Positions 19,701 to 27,696 of a stretch of DNA of 60,887 nt are shown here, one piece after another. Position 1 is the first letter of the stretch; each line of letters opens with the position of its first letter. The stretch covers positions 1 to 60,887 of the forward strand of contig CAJXKF010000010.1 in assembly GCA_913055695.1 (NCBI GenBank), given 5' to 3'. The position numbers were made by a program, and so were the translations under genes. This stretch comes from an uncultured Methylophaga sp. (GTDB lineage: Bacteria; Pseudomonadota; Gammaproteobacteria; Nitrosococcales; Methylophagaceae). The notes beneath the pieces are model-generated. The model saw only the letters and a program-made list of their open reading frames with translations, was not told the origin of the DNA and ran no database searches.

Positions 19701-19851
19701 ACAGCGCTTCAATACAGTCTGACAGGGTTTTGCCATCACCCTCACCGTCAATAAAGCTGTTCATGGCATTCAAGGCATGAGTCAGTGACTGCTGCAGTTC
19801 GGTTTGCAGCCACATCAAAGCGTTGTAGTTGCCTTTGATTAATTGAGCCAT
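13744..19851 (-). CDS. chpA: ChpA, hybrid histidine kinase of the type IV pilus chemosensory system
   Basis: This 2035-residue CheA-like kinase drives the Pil-Chp pathway that controls twitching and often cAMP. An N-terminal degenerate Hpt-like region lacks the histidine. Hpt domains with HTLKGS near 674, HSLKGC near 1022 and HTLKGG near 1299 follow, plus one degenerate Hpt near 1130. Then come a dimerisation region near 1430, an HATPase (NAIAHGIESP near 1615, ISQLSGRGVGMDVV), a CheW domain, and a receiver with phospho-Asp in ILLDVEMPRMDG near 1957. It has fewer intact Hpt domains than Pseudomonas ChpA. The linker between Hpt domains carries a Glu-Pro repeat and six copies of a short V-x-x-Y-L motif. 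It lies 29 bp after pilJ. Confidence 0.95.
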   Translation of the reverse strand: MAQLIKGNYNALMWLQTELQQSLTHALNAMNSFIDGEGDGKTLSDCIEALYQVKGTLDMVNISGAAMLADEMQHTVMALRDNKITHRDQAEDALVRSLLLLPNYLKLLSDEFEDHPLSLLDSLNELRQARGAQPLTEESLFKPVLTQPLPDSIAPNPHRKLPEIAIEKQKLGHAFQVMLLNWLRKQDEESLRKMRGVVHYLRLACQEEKITLLWWASEALLEALEQQGLEADAAVKQLLGKLVMPIKTQSEQSEAALLQHFPSDLVSRLLRFVAHAQSHGPQVSLLKTTFHLHFFDHKQKIYGMSDNALGDAHLALLEQLEDLKTQIDHYHPDQDLDNHKLDAILQQLQSMTDTLALLAEYEASNLLHHQAERIQALLDEDHRPDEMMLTEMADTLLQVEQFLQSSTQADVSDKLRETVISECLLEMANIKETLTLMSQAQRHPDELGETEQQLQLITGSLEMLDYPDAADILKHTVDKIHQHSESREAFTPAQLNRLADILACCDIYMEGIRQHGHAETNYLDDAADKLASFDQLDTSDEGQIPAIEPATETKQDPVLDELDSLLSSDETSLLLETGTEPEPEPEPEPDPEPEDLSARLSLQQSAEAEVDAATSAQSEPTNKWQFAEGIDPEIAEVFIEEAEEVLAELDELIPQWIRDHDPAVLSEIRRHFHTLKGSGRMAGATVIGELAWAVEQVLNHVIDGTRPETAQVQQLTAESHHIMPALIARFTHADTSTPSEVEALHSLRDRCLSAESVAPIAPEDASVQTSNSDTLDWSDDTGETIELVDDADLIIIEPETDPSLVDFDVSAYRAAADDSDQQPEPTSFQIDTEVLTGVERYTRAKNSHQSKAGSTTQPENLAQQPLNAMDERPYALAEQAGSPEAETADVAPKPLTGVETYIQRLQQETGVARYLRQQKAAEKSAAALTPARPQAPVFKPLSTVDRYLINQVRQQYPATSVDRYLAMQDAHLEADKVAQEEDDELLQIFAAEAAQHIITLRQGLEDISFSRQVTKPILRAVHSLKGCANIAGIKPMGLVATELDAVMKQLHAQDVVLNSEQMQQLSYIVAQLNQVLLSITEHQPEPDIRELSAAVSQLKPATEATAASPIIDPEFLVVFLEETDELLDAYTRQLAQWQQQPDDQDNLQALEQTLYDLEQAARQAEQQHIADVYAALSRLIQQLQPAAPGLNDLLELGYEQLNQHIENLLQNKAHSADFDFAARVDSYLASQSAPQQSIPDMDVDETDFILPDDVDPELLEAFSEEAAELLTSSGQAIKAWQLEHDSAVDPLQLQRDLHTLKGGARLTGITPMADLTHQVETLVIAVSDHKVPADEDFFDLLQRCQDKLSEMQEQLAARQALKTALSLIREISWRTEGTDLEIDDRPLPEPEKVVTAVPQAESQPASPEPDIATVKSASQPVEQVRVRADLLDYLTNFAGEVSISRDRVTQQHTALRQQLREMEETVSRLHDQLRKLEIETETQILFRYEDERLNQDSDFDPLELDRFSMIQQLSRGLTESVIDLNDISRSMDILVKETDAILLQQSRLNADLQEGLMATRLLPFSGVSPRLERIVRQTASELGKKADFSIRGAELEMDRTILDRLVAPLEHILRNAIAHGIESPGVRLANGKPEQGQLQLQILREGSEMVVTVNDDGQGIDVDKVRQKALDLNLISSDDKPSDDELIQLILTSGFSTADNISQLSGRGVGMDVVSNEIRSLKGRLTIQSQRGKGTQFAIRLPLTLSVIQALLVKVQDEQYAVPLGSVNAGERISVRDIRLMLGTHDPKYNFQGEQYDFIPLASLLDKPLTLPANLKHQLPLLLFRSGELRIALLVDSIISNREIVIKSVGRQLGTISAVNGATILGDGRVVFILDIPTLIDTARDIHLDSNDAINLERELAHIQEQAPVAMVVDDSITMRKASGNLLKRLGFEVLTARDGVDALSQLHEQKPDIILLDVEMPRMDGFEFASIVRNDAQFRHLPIIMITSRTGQKHRERALEIGVNAYLGKPYQEDELVSQMQKLLGQQRFPGQHN
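18071..18114. repeat. Hexanucleotide repeat in chpA encoding Glu-Pro
   Basis: Seven TCTGGC units (plus-strand reading), one changed to TCTGGA, encode alternating Glu-Pro with one Asp on the minus strand, near ChpA residue 585. Unit length keeps the frame, so slippage would vary linker length between Hpt domains. Confidence 0.85.
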
Positions 19852-19880
19852 GTTTGCTGTTCGCCCCCGCCTTATCTGAC

Positions 19881-21146
19881 TTACTGTGGCAGTTTAAAGC
19901 CGGAGACCGACTTACGCAGTTCATTGGTGAGATCGAGCAGGCGACCGATCGCGGCTGCACTTTCGTTGGTGCCGGTCGAGGTCTGCATGGTGATCTCTTG
20001 AATGACATTCATGCTTTCAGAAGTGCTGACGGCCGCAGTGGCCTGCTGTTTGGCATTCGCTGTAATGTTGTTGATGAGTTCAGCCAGCTGCTGCGATACC
20101 GCCTCAATCTGTTCCAGTGAGGTACCGGCATCCTGCGACAGCCTGGCACCGGATACAACTTCCGAGGTGCTTTGTTCCATCGAGGCAATCGCTTCACTGG
20201 TGTCGCTCTGAATAGTCTTCACCAGGGCATCGATCTGACGTGTTGCGTTACTGGAGCGTTCGGCCAGGCGCTGTACCTCGTCCGCGACCACAGCAAAACC
20301 ACGGCCGGCTTCACCGGCCATCGCTGCCTGAATGGCCGCATTCAGAGACAGAATATTGGTTTGTTCCGCGATGTCGTTAATCAGCTCGACGATATCACCG
20401 ATCTGCTGAGAGCTCTCGCCCAGGCGCTTGATACGTTTGGAGGTTTCCTGAATCTGCTCCCGGATCGTGTCCATACCGCGGATGGCTTTCTTCACCGCGG
20501 TATTACCCTGGACCGCCAGCGATACCGATTGCTTCGCTACTTCTGAAGACTGACTGGCATTTTCCGACACCTGTTCGATAGAGCCGGCCATCTGAGTGAT
20601 TGCAGAACTCACTTCGGTTATCTGCTGCGCCTGATGCTCACTGGCATCGGTCAGATGCAGTGCTGTGGCCTGAGTTTCCTGTGCCGCGGAAGCGACCTGC
20701 AGGGTGGTGGAGTTGATCTGCTCAACCAGGCTGCGCAACGCATCAATGGTGTAGTTGACCGAGTCGGCAATAGCACCGGTAATGTCTTCAGTCACAGTCG
20801 CGCTGACTGTCAGGTCACCGTCAGCAAGATCGCCCATTTCATCCAGCAGCCGCAGAATGGCGTCCTGGTTGTGACGGTTTTGCAGTTCCATCTCGTCCAT
20901 TGAGGTTTTGAGTCTCTGAATTGACGGGAAACTCAGTCTTACCACCGCAATCAGCGTCAGAACAAAAGCCACGGCCACCGCGATGCTGAGATGCAGGATA
21001 TTATCGTAGAAAGTCTGATACTGACCGCTGGCTATCAGCCACAGGCCGCCCAGGGTGACGACACTGAACACAATCACAAAAAACAGGTTGAGCCAGTTTT
21101 GTCTGCGCATCAGGGAAGAGAAAAAAAGCTTGCTGGTGGATGTCAT
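19881..21146 (-). CDS. pilJ: PilJ-type methyl-accepting chemotaxis protein lacking a periplasmic domain
   Basis: This is the receptor of the pilus chemosensory array. From the ATG at 21146 it has 421 residues. The frame extends to a TTG at 21167, but the ATG with AGGA upstream is preferred. Two membrane helices, about 18-39 and 51-70, are separated by only about 11 residues. A HAMP-like segment and the long signalling coiled coil follow, with the hairpin tip [35 protein letters not shown]. Known PilJ proteins are about 680 residues, with two periplasmic PilJ domains that sense pilin or surface contact. These are absent here. Position between pilI and chpA supports the PilJ call. Confidence 0.88.
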   Translation of the reverse strand: MTSTSKLFFSSLMRRQNWLNLFFVIVFSVVTLGGLWLIASGQYQTFYDNILHLSIAVAVAFVLTLIAVVRLSFPSIQRLKTSMDEMELQNRHNQDAILRLLDEMGDLADGDLTVSATVTEDITGAIADSVNYTIDALRSLVEQINSTTLQVASAAQETQATALHLTDASEHQAQQITEVSSAITQMAGSIEQVSENASQSSEVAKQSVSLAVQGNTAVKKAIRGMDTIREQIQETSKRIKRLGESSQQIGDIVELINDIAEQTNILSLNAAIQAAMAGEAGRGFAVVADEVQRLAERSSNATRQIDALVKTIQSDTSEAIASMEQSTSEVVSGARLSQDAGTSLEQIEAVSQQLAELINNITANAKQQATAAVSTSESMNVIQEITMQTSTGTNESAAAIGRLLDLTNELRKSVSGFKLPQ

Positions 21147-21170
21147 AAACCTTAATCCTGGAATCAATAG

Positions 21171-21719
21171 TTAGGCGGCGGCATTAAGAAAACGGGGATC
21201 GCTGACCAGATGTCTGAAGCTGAAGACCTGCCATTCGATCTCCTGCTGGGAGACGGTTCCGGTCACATAGACAGGGAGTGCAGCGCTTTGCTCTGAGAGT
21301 ATGGGTTCGGGCTGCTGCTGAAAATGTTTGAGGCCAAATACTTCATCGACAGTAACGCTGCTGACGACCTCATTGTCATTGATGACTATGATGCGACTGC
21401 GCTTGGTCAGCTTGACCGGCTGGTCATACAGAAACAGGTTGAGATCAAAAACCGGCAGCAATTCACCACGCAGATTGACGATGCCGAATACCCAGCGCTG
21501 GGATTTAGGCACCGGCGTGATTTGTTCGGGCACCGGAAACACTTCACGGGTTTCGCTCAATGGGGTGACAAAATGTTGCTGGCCGATGCGGAAACCTATC
21601 GCCGTCCAGCTCTGACCAGCTGTGTCCTGTTGGTCAAGACCGGCGGCCTTGTGCTTGCTGCGGCGCTCCATGTCATGCAGCAGCGAGATAATGTCTTCAG
21701 GGGTTTGTAATAAAGCCAT
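21171..21719 (-). CDS. pilI: PilI, CheW-like adaptor
   Basis: PilI couples the PilJ receptor to the ChpA kinase. The CheW domain is visible in GFRIGQQHFVTPLSETREVFPVP, WVFGIVNLRGELLPVFDLNLFL and RIIVINDNEVVSSVTVDEVFGLKH. I use the ATG at 21719, preceded by GGGA. An upstream GTG at 21725 overlaps the pilH stop by 4 bp and would add two residues. pilJ follows closely downstream. Confidence 0.92.
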   Translation of the reverse strand: MALLQTPEDIISLLHDMERRSKHKAAGLDQQDTAGQSWTAIGFRIGQQHFVTPLSETREVFPVPEQITPVPKSQRWVFGIVNLRGELLPVFDLNLFLYDQPVKLTKRSRIIVINDNEVVSSVTVDEVFGLKHFQQQPEPILSEQSAALPVYVTGTVSQQEIEWQVFSFRHLVSDPRFLNAAA

Positions 21720-21721
21720 GC

Positions 21722-22087
21722 TCACTGTCCCAGCAGTTCATTGATCTGCTGCATCAGGTCCTGCTCGGTGACAGGTTTGCCAAGATAGCCTTTTGCTCCC
21801 TGACGCAGCCCCCACATTTTGTCGGTCTCCTGATTTTTGGATGAGACGATAATAATCGGGATGTGGCTGGTGTCCGGGTCTTTGCTCAGTTTACGGGTAG
21901 CCTGAAACCCGTTCAGGTTGGGCATCACCACATCCATCAGAATCAGGTCGGGCTGGTGTTGCCGGGTCTGGTTGACAGCCTGTTCACCATCTTCGGCAAC
22001 CAGCACCTCATGCCCGTTTTTTTCCAGCATTTTTTGTAATACATAGACTTCCGTAGGTGAGTCATCAGCAATCAGAATCCGTGCCAT
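21722..22087 (-). CDS. pilH: PilH, single-domain response regulator
   Basis: This 121-residue receiver domain begins ARILIADDSPTEVYVLQKML, with the phospho-acceptor Asp in DLILMDVVMPNLNG near residue 52 and the lysine in GYLGKPV. It has no output domain, like CheY. In the Pil-Chp system PilH receives phosphate from ChpA and affects pilus retraction. It lies 3 bp after pilG. Confidence 0.93.
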   Translation of the reverse strand: MARILIADDSPTEVYVLQKMLEKNGHEVLVAEDGEQAVNQTRQHQPDLILMDVVMPNLNGFQATRKLSKDPDTSHIPIIIVSSKNQETDKMWGLRQGAKGYLGKPVTEQDLMQQINELLGQ

Positions 22088-22090
22088 AAG

Positions 22091-22507
22091 CTATTCAGCG
22101 TCCTGGTTTTTTTCAAGCAAATGTTTACGGATGGCTCCCAGAAGGTCGTCTCTGGTAAATGGTTTGGTGAGGTATTGTTCTGCACCGACCACACGTCCTT
22201 TTGCCCTGTCGAACAGGCCATCCTTACTGGAGAGCATGACGACGGGGATGTTCCTGAACTTGGGATTGTTTTTCACCAAGGCACAGGTCTGGTATCCATC
22301 CAGACGAGGCATCATAATATCAATAAAGAGAATATCGGGATGATGGGCGCTGATGACCGGTAAAGCTTCAAAACCATTGTCAGCTGTCAGAACGTCACAA
22401 CCGGCTTTTTTAAGCAGCGTTTCAGCAGTTCGACGAATGGTGTTGCTGTCATCAATCACCATGACCTTCAGGCCGGAAAATTCAGATTGGTTCTCGCTCA
22501 CGGTCAT
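22091..22507 (-). CDS. pilG: PilG, single-domain response regulator
   Basis: This 138-residue CheY-like receiver has LKVMVIDDSNTIRRTAETLL at its start, the phospho-acceptor in DILFIDIMMPRLDGYQ near residue 60, and a conserved VGAEQYLTKPF. PilG is the first gene of the chemosensory operon in Pseudomonas and promotes pilus extension and cAMP signalling. Here too it heads the run and diverges from gshA across 234 bp. Confidence 0.93.
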   Translation of the reverse strand: MTVSENQSEFSGLKVMVIDDSNTIRRTAETLLKKAGCDVLTADNGFEALPVISAHHPDILFIDIMMPRLDGYQTCALVKNNPKFRNIPVVMLSSKDGLFDRAKGRVVGAEQYLTKPFTRDDLLGAIRKHLLEKNQDAE

Positions 22508-22657
22508 GCATTACCTGATAAAGTCATCATTCTAATTCTTAGATAAAGCCCTGAGGAACGAAGATAACCGATTTTTAGTCTGCAGGCTAGTAATGTAGAC
22601 ATAGCCTTATTTCGTTGAGTCATGGCCTGAATTTAAACGACCAAAGAGTATGTATCA

Positions 22658-22686
22658 CTTGAAAAACGCAAACTGTGTCCCATGTC
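22658..22686 (+). promoter_or_regulatory. Sigma-32-like promoter upstream of gshA
   Basis: CTTGAAA is followed after exactly 13 bp by TCCCATGTC, close to the heat-shock consensus CTTGAAA-N13-CCCCATnTA. It has the same spacing as the strong groES promoter elsewhere in the window. It ends 55 bp before the gshA ATG. Two positions of the -10 differ from consensus, so it is a candidate only. Confidence 0.45.
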
Positions 22687-22741
22687 ACAGTATAGACAGC
22701 GCTTTTGTCGCAACCTGCAATCCCTAACAGCGAGATAGATT

Positions 22742-24016
22742 ATGACCACTGGCGTTCCGCACCTGATCACCGCCCTCAATGGCCCGTTGCTGCAACTGGA
22801 ATCCCATCTTCTGGAAAGACAAACCCAGGTCGAAACCTGGCTGCGGGAACAATGGCTGATAACGCCATCCCCATTCTATGCTTCTGTCGATCTGCGTAAT
22901 GCCGGCTTCAAACTGGCGCCGGTGGATACCAACCTGTTCCCGGCCGGTTTCAACAATCTGAACCCGTCATTTATTCCTTTATCCATCCAGGCGGCCCAGT
23001 CTGCCGTTGAACGCGCCTGTCCGACCGCCAAACGGGTATTGATTGTGGCGGAAAATCACACCCGTAATCTGTTTTACCTGGAAAGCCTGGAAACCCTGCG
23101 GGACATCTTCCAGAAAGCTGGTCTTGAGGCCCGTATAGGCAGTCTGAGAGATGATATTACTGAACCCTTGAGCGTGGATTTGCCGTCCGGAAAACAATGT
23201 CTGCTGGAGCCGCTTGTGAGAAAAGGCAATCGGGTCGCAGTCGGAGATTTCTCACCCTGCCTGGTTCTGCTCAACAATGATTTATCAGCGGGCCGGCCGG
23301 CCATTCTTGAAGACTTGGAGCAGGAAGTCATGCCGCCGTTGCATGCCGGCTGGTCGACCCGCAAAAAATCTCATCACTTCAGTCACTACAGCACTGTTGC
23401 CAAGGAATTCGCTCAGCAGATTGACATTGACCCGTGGCTGATTTCTCCGCTGACCCTGCAGTGCGGTGAGGTGAACTTCAAGGAAAAAGCCGGGCTTGAG
23501 TGTCTGGCCCGCAACATCGATAACCTGTTGATGTCGATCCGCAGTAAATATCGTGAATATAATATTGATAGAGACCCGTTTGTGGTCGTAAAAGCCGATT
23601 CGGGTACGTATGGCATGGGCATCATGACCGTGAAAAGCCCGGATGATATCTATAACCTCAACCGCAAGCAGCGCAACAAGATGTCATCAGCCAAAGAGGG
23701 ACTGGTGGTGGATAACGTGCTGGTTCAGGAAGGGGTCTATACCTTTGAAACCCTGGGTGATGGACAGGCCGTGGCTGAGCCGGTCATCTACATGATGGAC
23801 CATTTTGTTATCGGTGGCTTCTATCGGGTGCATACCGGCCGGGGGACGGATGAAAATCTCAACGCTCCGGGTATGCATTTTGAGCCCTTGGCTTTTGCCC
23901 AGTCCTGTATTACGCCGGATCAGAATGAGCAGCCGGATTCCGAACCCAACCGTTTCTATGCTTATGGTGTGATTGCCCGGCTGGCCCTGCTGGCCGCAGC
24001 CAGAGAGCTGGCCTAA
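22742..24016 (+). CDS. gshA: Glutamate-cysteine ligase, Acidithiobacillus ferrooxidans-type
   Basis: This 424-residue enzyme is of the proteobacterial family first named from A. ferrooxidans, not the E. coli GshA family. It forms gamma-glutamylcysteine for glutathione, which in many methylotrophs also serves formaldehyde detoxification. Family-typical segments include PVDTNLFPAGFNNLNPSF, KADSGTYGMGIMTVKSP and the long VLVQEGVYTFETLGDGQAVAEPVIYM. Its place next to pilG recalls the gshB-pilG neighbourhood of Pseudomonas. The stop codon overlaps the stop of the convergent FIST gene. Confidence 0.9.
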   Translation: MTTGVPHLITALNGPLLQLESHLLERQTQVETWLREQWLITPSPFYASVDLRNAGFKLAPVDTNLFPAGFNNLNPSFIPLSIQAAQSAVERACPTAKRVLIVAENHTRNLFYLESLETLRDIFQKAGLEARIGSLRDDITEPLSVDLPSGKQCLLEPLVRKGNRVAVGDFSPCLVLLNNDLSAGRPAILEDLEQEVMPPLHAGWSTRKKSHHFSHYSTVAKEFAQQIDIDPWLISPLTLQCGEVNFKEKAGLECLARNIDNLLMSIRSKYREYNIDRDPFVVVKADSGTYGMGIMTVKSPDDIYNLNRKQRNKMSSAKEGLVVDNVLVQEGVYTFETLGDGQAVAEPVIYMMDHFVIGGFYRVHTGRGTDENLNAPGMHFEPLAFAQSCITPDQNEQPDSEPNRFYAYGVIARLALLAAARELA

Positions 24017-25155
24017 GCGTTATGTTCACTGAGGTAGGCGATTGTCATGGTCTGGTTATGTAACTGACTGTGACTATCGTCTTCACCTGAGCAGATTTCC
24101 CCATTGGAGTAAAAGCCGGTAATGCCGGTTTGCATACCCAGCAAGCGCTGAACGGCAAATACCTCATCCGCCACCTGTGATTCCATGACCAGTTTGCGGC
24201 CAACACAGCTGACGCAGATAGCCAGCGCTTTGTCATTGATATTGACGTCTTTCTGCAGGATCTGACGTGCCGCTTCACTGGCACCCATCACCAGGCTGTC
24301 ATGATCGGACTTGAGGAAACGCACCGTTGAACCCTGGTCGATATTACCGGCGAACGTCAGGCTGTTGTCTTTTTCGTTGACGGATAAGAGCGTACGGATC
24401 ACATTGACGTTTTTCTCGTCCATGATTGCGAACGGGAAATTAAGACCCGAAGCCGGCAATTCATTGGCGTAATAGCCAATGTACATTTTATACAGTGGCA
24501 GGGCCGGTTTGTTATCCAGTTCATAGACCACGTTCTTGTTAGAGCGGGTGATTTGTCGCGGTGGGCCGTAAGGCTTCCAGCCGCCCAGCGCGCCACTGGT
24601 GACAATCGCATCTTCGCCGTAGATACCGACAGCAATCACTACCCGATCCTGAATCTTGTCGTTATTAAGCAGTAATGTCTGTGCAAATTTGGCATCATCC
24701 CCGGCCAGACCGCCGGTAATGGGAATGTTCGGTAAGACTTCCTGAAGACCTTCGACCAGTTCGGAGCCATTCACGTTGAGTCCGTCACTGAGGACAAAAA
24801 CGCCTTTTAAATCATCCATTTTCAGCTCACCGGCAATCTGGGCGCCGAGCGCGTGTGACTGCTCCATGCTGTTCACCGGTTTGGAGATAAAGCGCAGTGT
24901 GCTGCGTTCCCACTTCATCGCGGTGATATGGATACTGTCGTCATAAACGCCTTCGCCGGTAATTTCACCCGAGGTGGTGCAGCCGATGATTTGGGCATCG
25001 GGATACCGTTTTCTCAGGTTTTTGGCGAAACCGCGTTCATTGAAACGGTTGACTGAACCGAAAACCAAGACCCAGTTTGCGTCCGGCAAAGGTGAGGAGG
25101 AAGGCAGTTTGTTAATGCCCGTCTTGGCGGGGAGATGTTCCTGTTCAAACTTCAT
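24013..25155 (-). CDS. FIST N/C-domain sensory protein
   Basis: The 380-residue protein has a FIST N domain with WVLVFGSVNRFNE, IIGCTTSGEITGEGVYDDSI and GVFVLSDGLNVNGSELVEGL, then ITGGLAGDDAKFAQTLLL. A FIST C domain follows with VVYELDNKPALPLYKMYIGYYANELP and the closing GFYSNGEICSG. FIST domains are predicted intracellular ligand sensors, perhaps for amino acids, usually linked to kinases or diguanylate cyclases. This one stands alone, with no output domain. The nearest plausible partner system is the pil/chp operon 1.5 kb away, which is speculative. It converges on gshA with a 4-bp stop-codon overlap. Confidence 0.85.
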   Translation of the reverse strand: MKFEQEHLPAKTGINKLPSSSPLPDANWVLVFGSVNRFNERGFAKNLRKRYPDAQIIGCTTSGEITGEGVYDDSIHITAMKWERSTLRFISKPVNSMEQSHALGAQIAGELKMDDLKGVFVLSDGLNVNGSELVEGLQEVLPNIPITGGLAGDDAKFAQTLLLNNDKIQDRVVIAVGIYGEDAIVTSGALGGWKPYGPPRQITRSNKNVVYELDNKPALPLYKMYIGYYANELPASGLNFPFAIMDEKNVNVIRTLLSVNEKDNSLTFAGNIDQGSTVRFLKSDHDSLVMGASEAARQILQKDVNINDKALAICVSCVGRKLVMESQVADEVFAVQRLLGMQTGITGFYSNGEICSGEDDSHSQLHNQTMTIAYLSEHNA

Positions 25156-25317
25156 GAGTAAGCGAATCTGGCTCCGTATAAGCGACGCATCCTGCGCCGG
25201 AACAAGTAGCGTTAATAAACCAACGATTGATACTACATCAGTTCAATCGGGATGGGGAAATAGTCCGCAATAAAAACTGTGAACTAGATCACAATCCATC
25301 ATGGGCTAAAAAAGCAA

Positions 25318-25343
25318 AAAGCCGCAACAGAGGATGCGGCTTT
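25318..25343 (-). terminator. gatB terminator
   Basis: A 9-bp stem, AAAGCCGCA/TGCGGCTTT, is followed on the minus strand by TTGCTTTTTTAG. It lies 26 bp past the gatB stop. Confidence 0.85.
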
Positions 25344-25368
25344 CGACTATGCCTCAGTCCGGCAGGCC

Positions 25369-26811
25369 TTATCCCGCCAGTTTTTTCTTCAGAATGTCAT
25401 TAACCTGAGCCGGATTGGCTTTGCCTCTGGAAGCCTTCATGACCTGGCCGACAAAATAACCCAGCAACTGCTCTTTACCATCACGGTATTGCTGAACCTG
25501 GTCCGGATTATCGGCCAGCACCTCATCAATCATACTTTCAATTGCACCAGTGTCAGTCACCTGTTTCAGCCCTTTGGCTTCGATAATGGCGTCAGCATCT
25601 TTGCCTTCACCTTTCCATAAGGCATCGAACACGGTCTTGGCGATTTTGCCGGAGATAGTGTTATCCGCAATGCGTTTCAGCACGCCGGCCAGTTGTTCAG
25701 CGCTGACTGGTGACTCAGTGATGTCGAGGCCGGCTTTATTGAGGGCACCGGAGAGTTCAACAATGACCCAGTTGGCACATTGTTTAGGTTCTTTGCCGCC
25801 GCTTGCTTTCAGCACGGCTTCGAAATAATCGGCGAGTTCGCGGCTGCTGGTCAGAACTGATGCGTCATACAGAGACAGACCCAGTTCATTGACAAAGCGA
25901 TCGCGTTTTTCATTTGGCAGTTCCGGCAAAGTGGCACGGACTGAGTTGATTAATTCCTTGTCGACCACCAGCGGCAGCAGATCAGGATCCGGGAAGTAGC
26001 GGTAATCATTGGCTTCTTCCTTGCTGCGCATGGAACGGGTTTCATTCTTGTCAGCGTCGTAAAGCCGGGTTTCCTGCACCACCTCGCCGCCACCTTCGAG
26101 CACATCAATCTGGCGCTCAATCTCGAAATTGATGGCGCGTTCAACGTTACGGAAAGAGTTGATATTCTTCAGCTCGGTGCGGGTGCCGAATTGTTCCTGG
26201 CCTTTGGGGCGGATAGATACATTGGCATCACAGCGGAAAGAGCCTTCTTGCATATTGCCGTCACAGATTTCCAGGTAGCGCACCAGCGAGTGAATTTTCT
26301 TCATGTAGGCCACGGCTTCTTTGGCGCTGCGCATGTCCGGTTCAGAGACGATTTCCAGTAGCGGCGTGCCAGCCCGGTTAAGATCAATACCGGTCTCGCC
26401 GTGAAAATCTTCGTGCAGGGATTTACCCGCATCTTCTTCCAGGTGGGCGCGGGTGATGCCGATGACTTTCTCGCTGCCGTCTTCCAGCTCAATACTGATT
26501 TCACCCTTGCCGACAACTGGCAGTTCATACTGGCTGATTTGATAGCCTTTGGGCAGGTCCGGGTAGAAGTAGTTTTTGCGGGCAAAAACGGAACGATCAG
26601 CGATCTCGGCGTCGACCGCCAGACCGAATTTAATCGCCATTTTGACTGCTTCTTCGTTCAGTACCGGTAAGACACCCGGCAAACCGAGATCCACGGCACA
26701 AGCTTGCGTATTAGGGGCGGCGCCGTAGGCAGTGGGAGCACCCGAGAAAATCTTGCTTTTGGTGGCGAGCTGAGTGTGAATTTCCAGCCCGATAACAACT
26801 TCCCATTCCAT
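25369..26811 (-). CDS. gatB: Asp-tRNA(Asn)/Glu-tRNA(Gln) amidotransferase subunit B
   Basis: GatB is the kinase/tRNA-binding subunit of GatCAB, which converts mischarged Glu-tRNA(Gln) or Asp-tRNA(Asn). The 480-residue protein starts [21 protein letters not shown] and has [14 protein letters not shown], the [12 protein letters not shown] motif and a C-terminal YqeY-like tail ending [25 protein letters not shown]. gatC and gatA are normally immediately upstream. Here the upstream gene is a HAD phosphatase, so they must lie elsewhere. The gene has its own terminator. Confidence 0.96.
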   Translation of the reverse strand: MEWEVVIGLEIHTQLATKSKIFSGAPTAYGAAPNTQACAVDLGLPGVLPVLNEEAVKMAIKFGLAVDAEIADRSVFARKNYFYPDLPKGYQISQYELPVVGKGEISIELEDGSEKVIGITRAHLEEDAGKSLHEDFHGETGIDLNRAGTPLLEIVSEPDMRSAKEAVAYMKKIHSLVRYLEICDGNMQEGSFRCDANVSIRPKGQEQFGTRTELKNINSFRNVERAINFEIERQIDVLEGGGEVVQETRLYDADKNETRSMRSKEEANDYRYFPDPDLLPLVVDKELINSVRATLPELPNEKRDRFVNELGLSLYDASVLTSSRELADYFEAVLKASGGKEPKQCANWVIVELSGALNKAGLDITESPVSAEQLAGVLKRIADNTISGKIAKTVFDALWKGEGKDADAIIEAKGLKQVTDTGAIESMIDEVLADNPDQVQQYRDGKEQLLGYFVGQVMKASRGKANPAQVNDILKKKLAG

Positions 26812-26890
26812 AATGAAGGCCTGATTGTCAGTGTTAAAAAACGATGAATTGTAACAATAAACAGCGTTCCGCGCTGCTTCTGATTCTGTG

Positions 26891-27544
26891 TTAGCGCAGG
26901 CTCAGAATCTGCCAGCCGCGCTGCTGAGCCACGGCCTGCAATTTCGGATCTGGATCAACGGCGACGGGGGTATCGACCAGTTCCAGCAAAGGCAGATCAT
27001 TGTGAGAGTCACTGTAGAAGGTGCTGTCTTTCAGTTCCTCTCCACGGCTTTGTAACCACTGACGCAAACGCTCGACCTTGCCGTGCTGGAATGAGGGTTG
27101 TCCTGCGACACGTCCACTGAAGCGGCCATTAACAATTTCCGGATCGGTCGCAATCAGATTCTCAATGCCCAGCATCTGCGCGATCGGGGTCGTCAGGAAG
27201 CTGTTGGTGGCCGTGATGATAAGCAGGGTGTCGCCCTGTGAGCGGTGTTTCTCCACCAGGGCTTCAGCTGCGGGCAGCAGGATGGGTTTGATCTTCTGTT
27301 CAAGATACGCCTCGCGCCAGCCTTCCAAGGTCTGCATATCGTAGCTGGCGAGCGGTTTGAACACGAATTCAAGAAATTCGAGAATATCGAGACTGCCTTC
27401 CAGGTATTGCTGATAATAATGTTCGTTGGCACGACGATAGGCCTGCTCATCAACGATACCGTTCTCGCACAGATACCGTCCCCACAAAAAGTCGCTGTCA
27501 CCGCCCAGCAGGGTGTTATCAAGATCAAAAATTGCCAACGCCAT
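26891..27544 (-). CDS. HAD-IB family phosphatase, SerB-like
   Basis: The 217-residue protein starts [18 protein letters not shown], with the nucleophile Asp in DLDNT. It has motif [12 protein letters not shown] and a late [26 protein letters not shown] typical of the HAD-IB (SerB-related) group. Such a gene is often found beside rppH in Pseudomonas-type genomes and its substrate is not established. It is divergent from rppH across about 150 bp. Confidence 0.85.
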   Translation of the reverse strand: MALAIFDLDNTLLGGDSDFLWGRYLCENGIVDEQAYRRANEHYYQQYLEGSLDILEFLEFVFKPLASYDMQTLEGWREAYLEQKIKPILLPAAEALVEKHRSQGDTLLIITATNSFLTTPIAQMLGIENLIATDPEIVNGRFSGRVAGQPSFQHGKVERLRQWLQSRGEELKDSTFYSDSHNDLPLLELVDTPVAVDPDPKLQAVAQQRGWQILSLR

Positions 27545-27653
27545 GATGATTAAGCTGTCTCCGTTTAGATATGAATCAGCGCCTATTGTAAGCCAAAATG
27601 CATTGCAACCTGACGGTGCTTTTACTAATCTAACCTGTAATTAAGATTAACCT

Positions 27654-27678
27654 GCTGAGTCAAAGAGAGAGACTCAGC
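27654..27678 (+). other. Hairpin in the rppH leader
   Basis: Perfect 8-bp arms GCTGAGTC/GACTCAGC enclose the loop AAAGAGAGA. The hairpin ends 18 bp before the GTG start of rppH, so it would sit in the 5' untranslated RNA. It has no U-tract, so it is not a terminator. Confidence 0.45.
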
Positions 27679-27696
27679 CAGTCAGAGACTTTCGTC

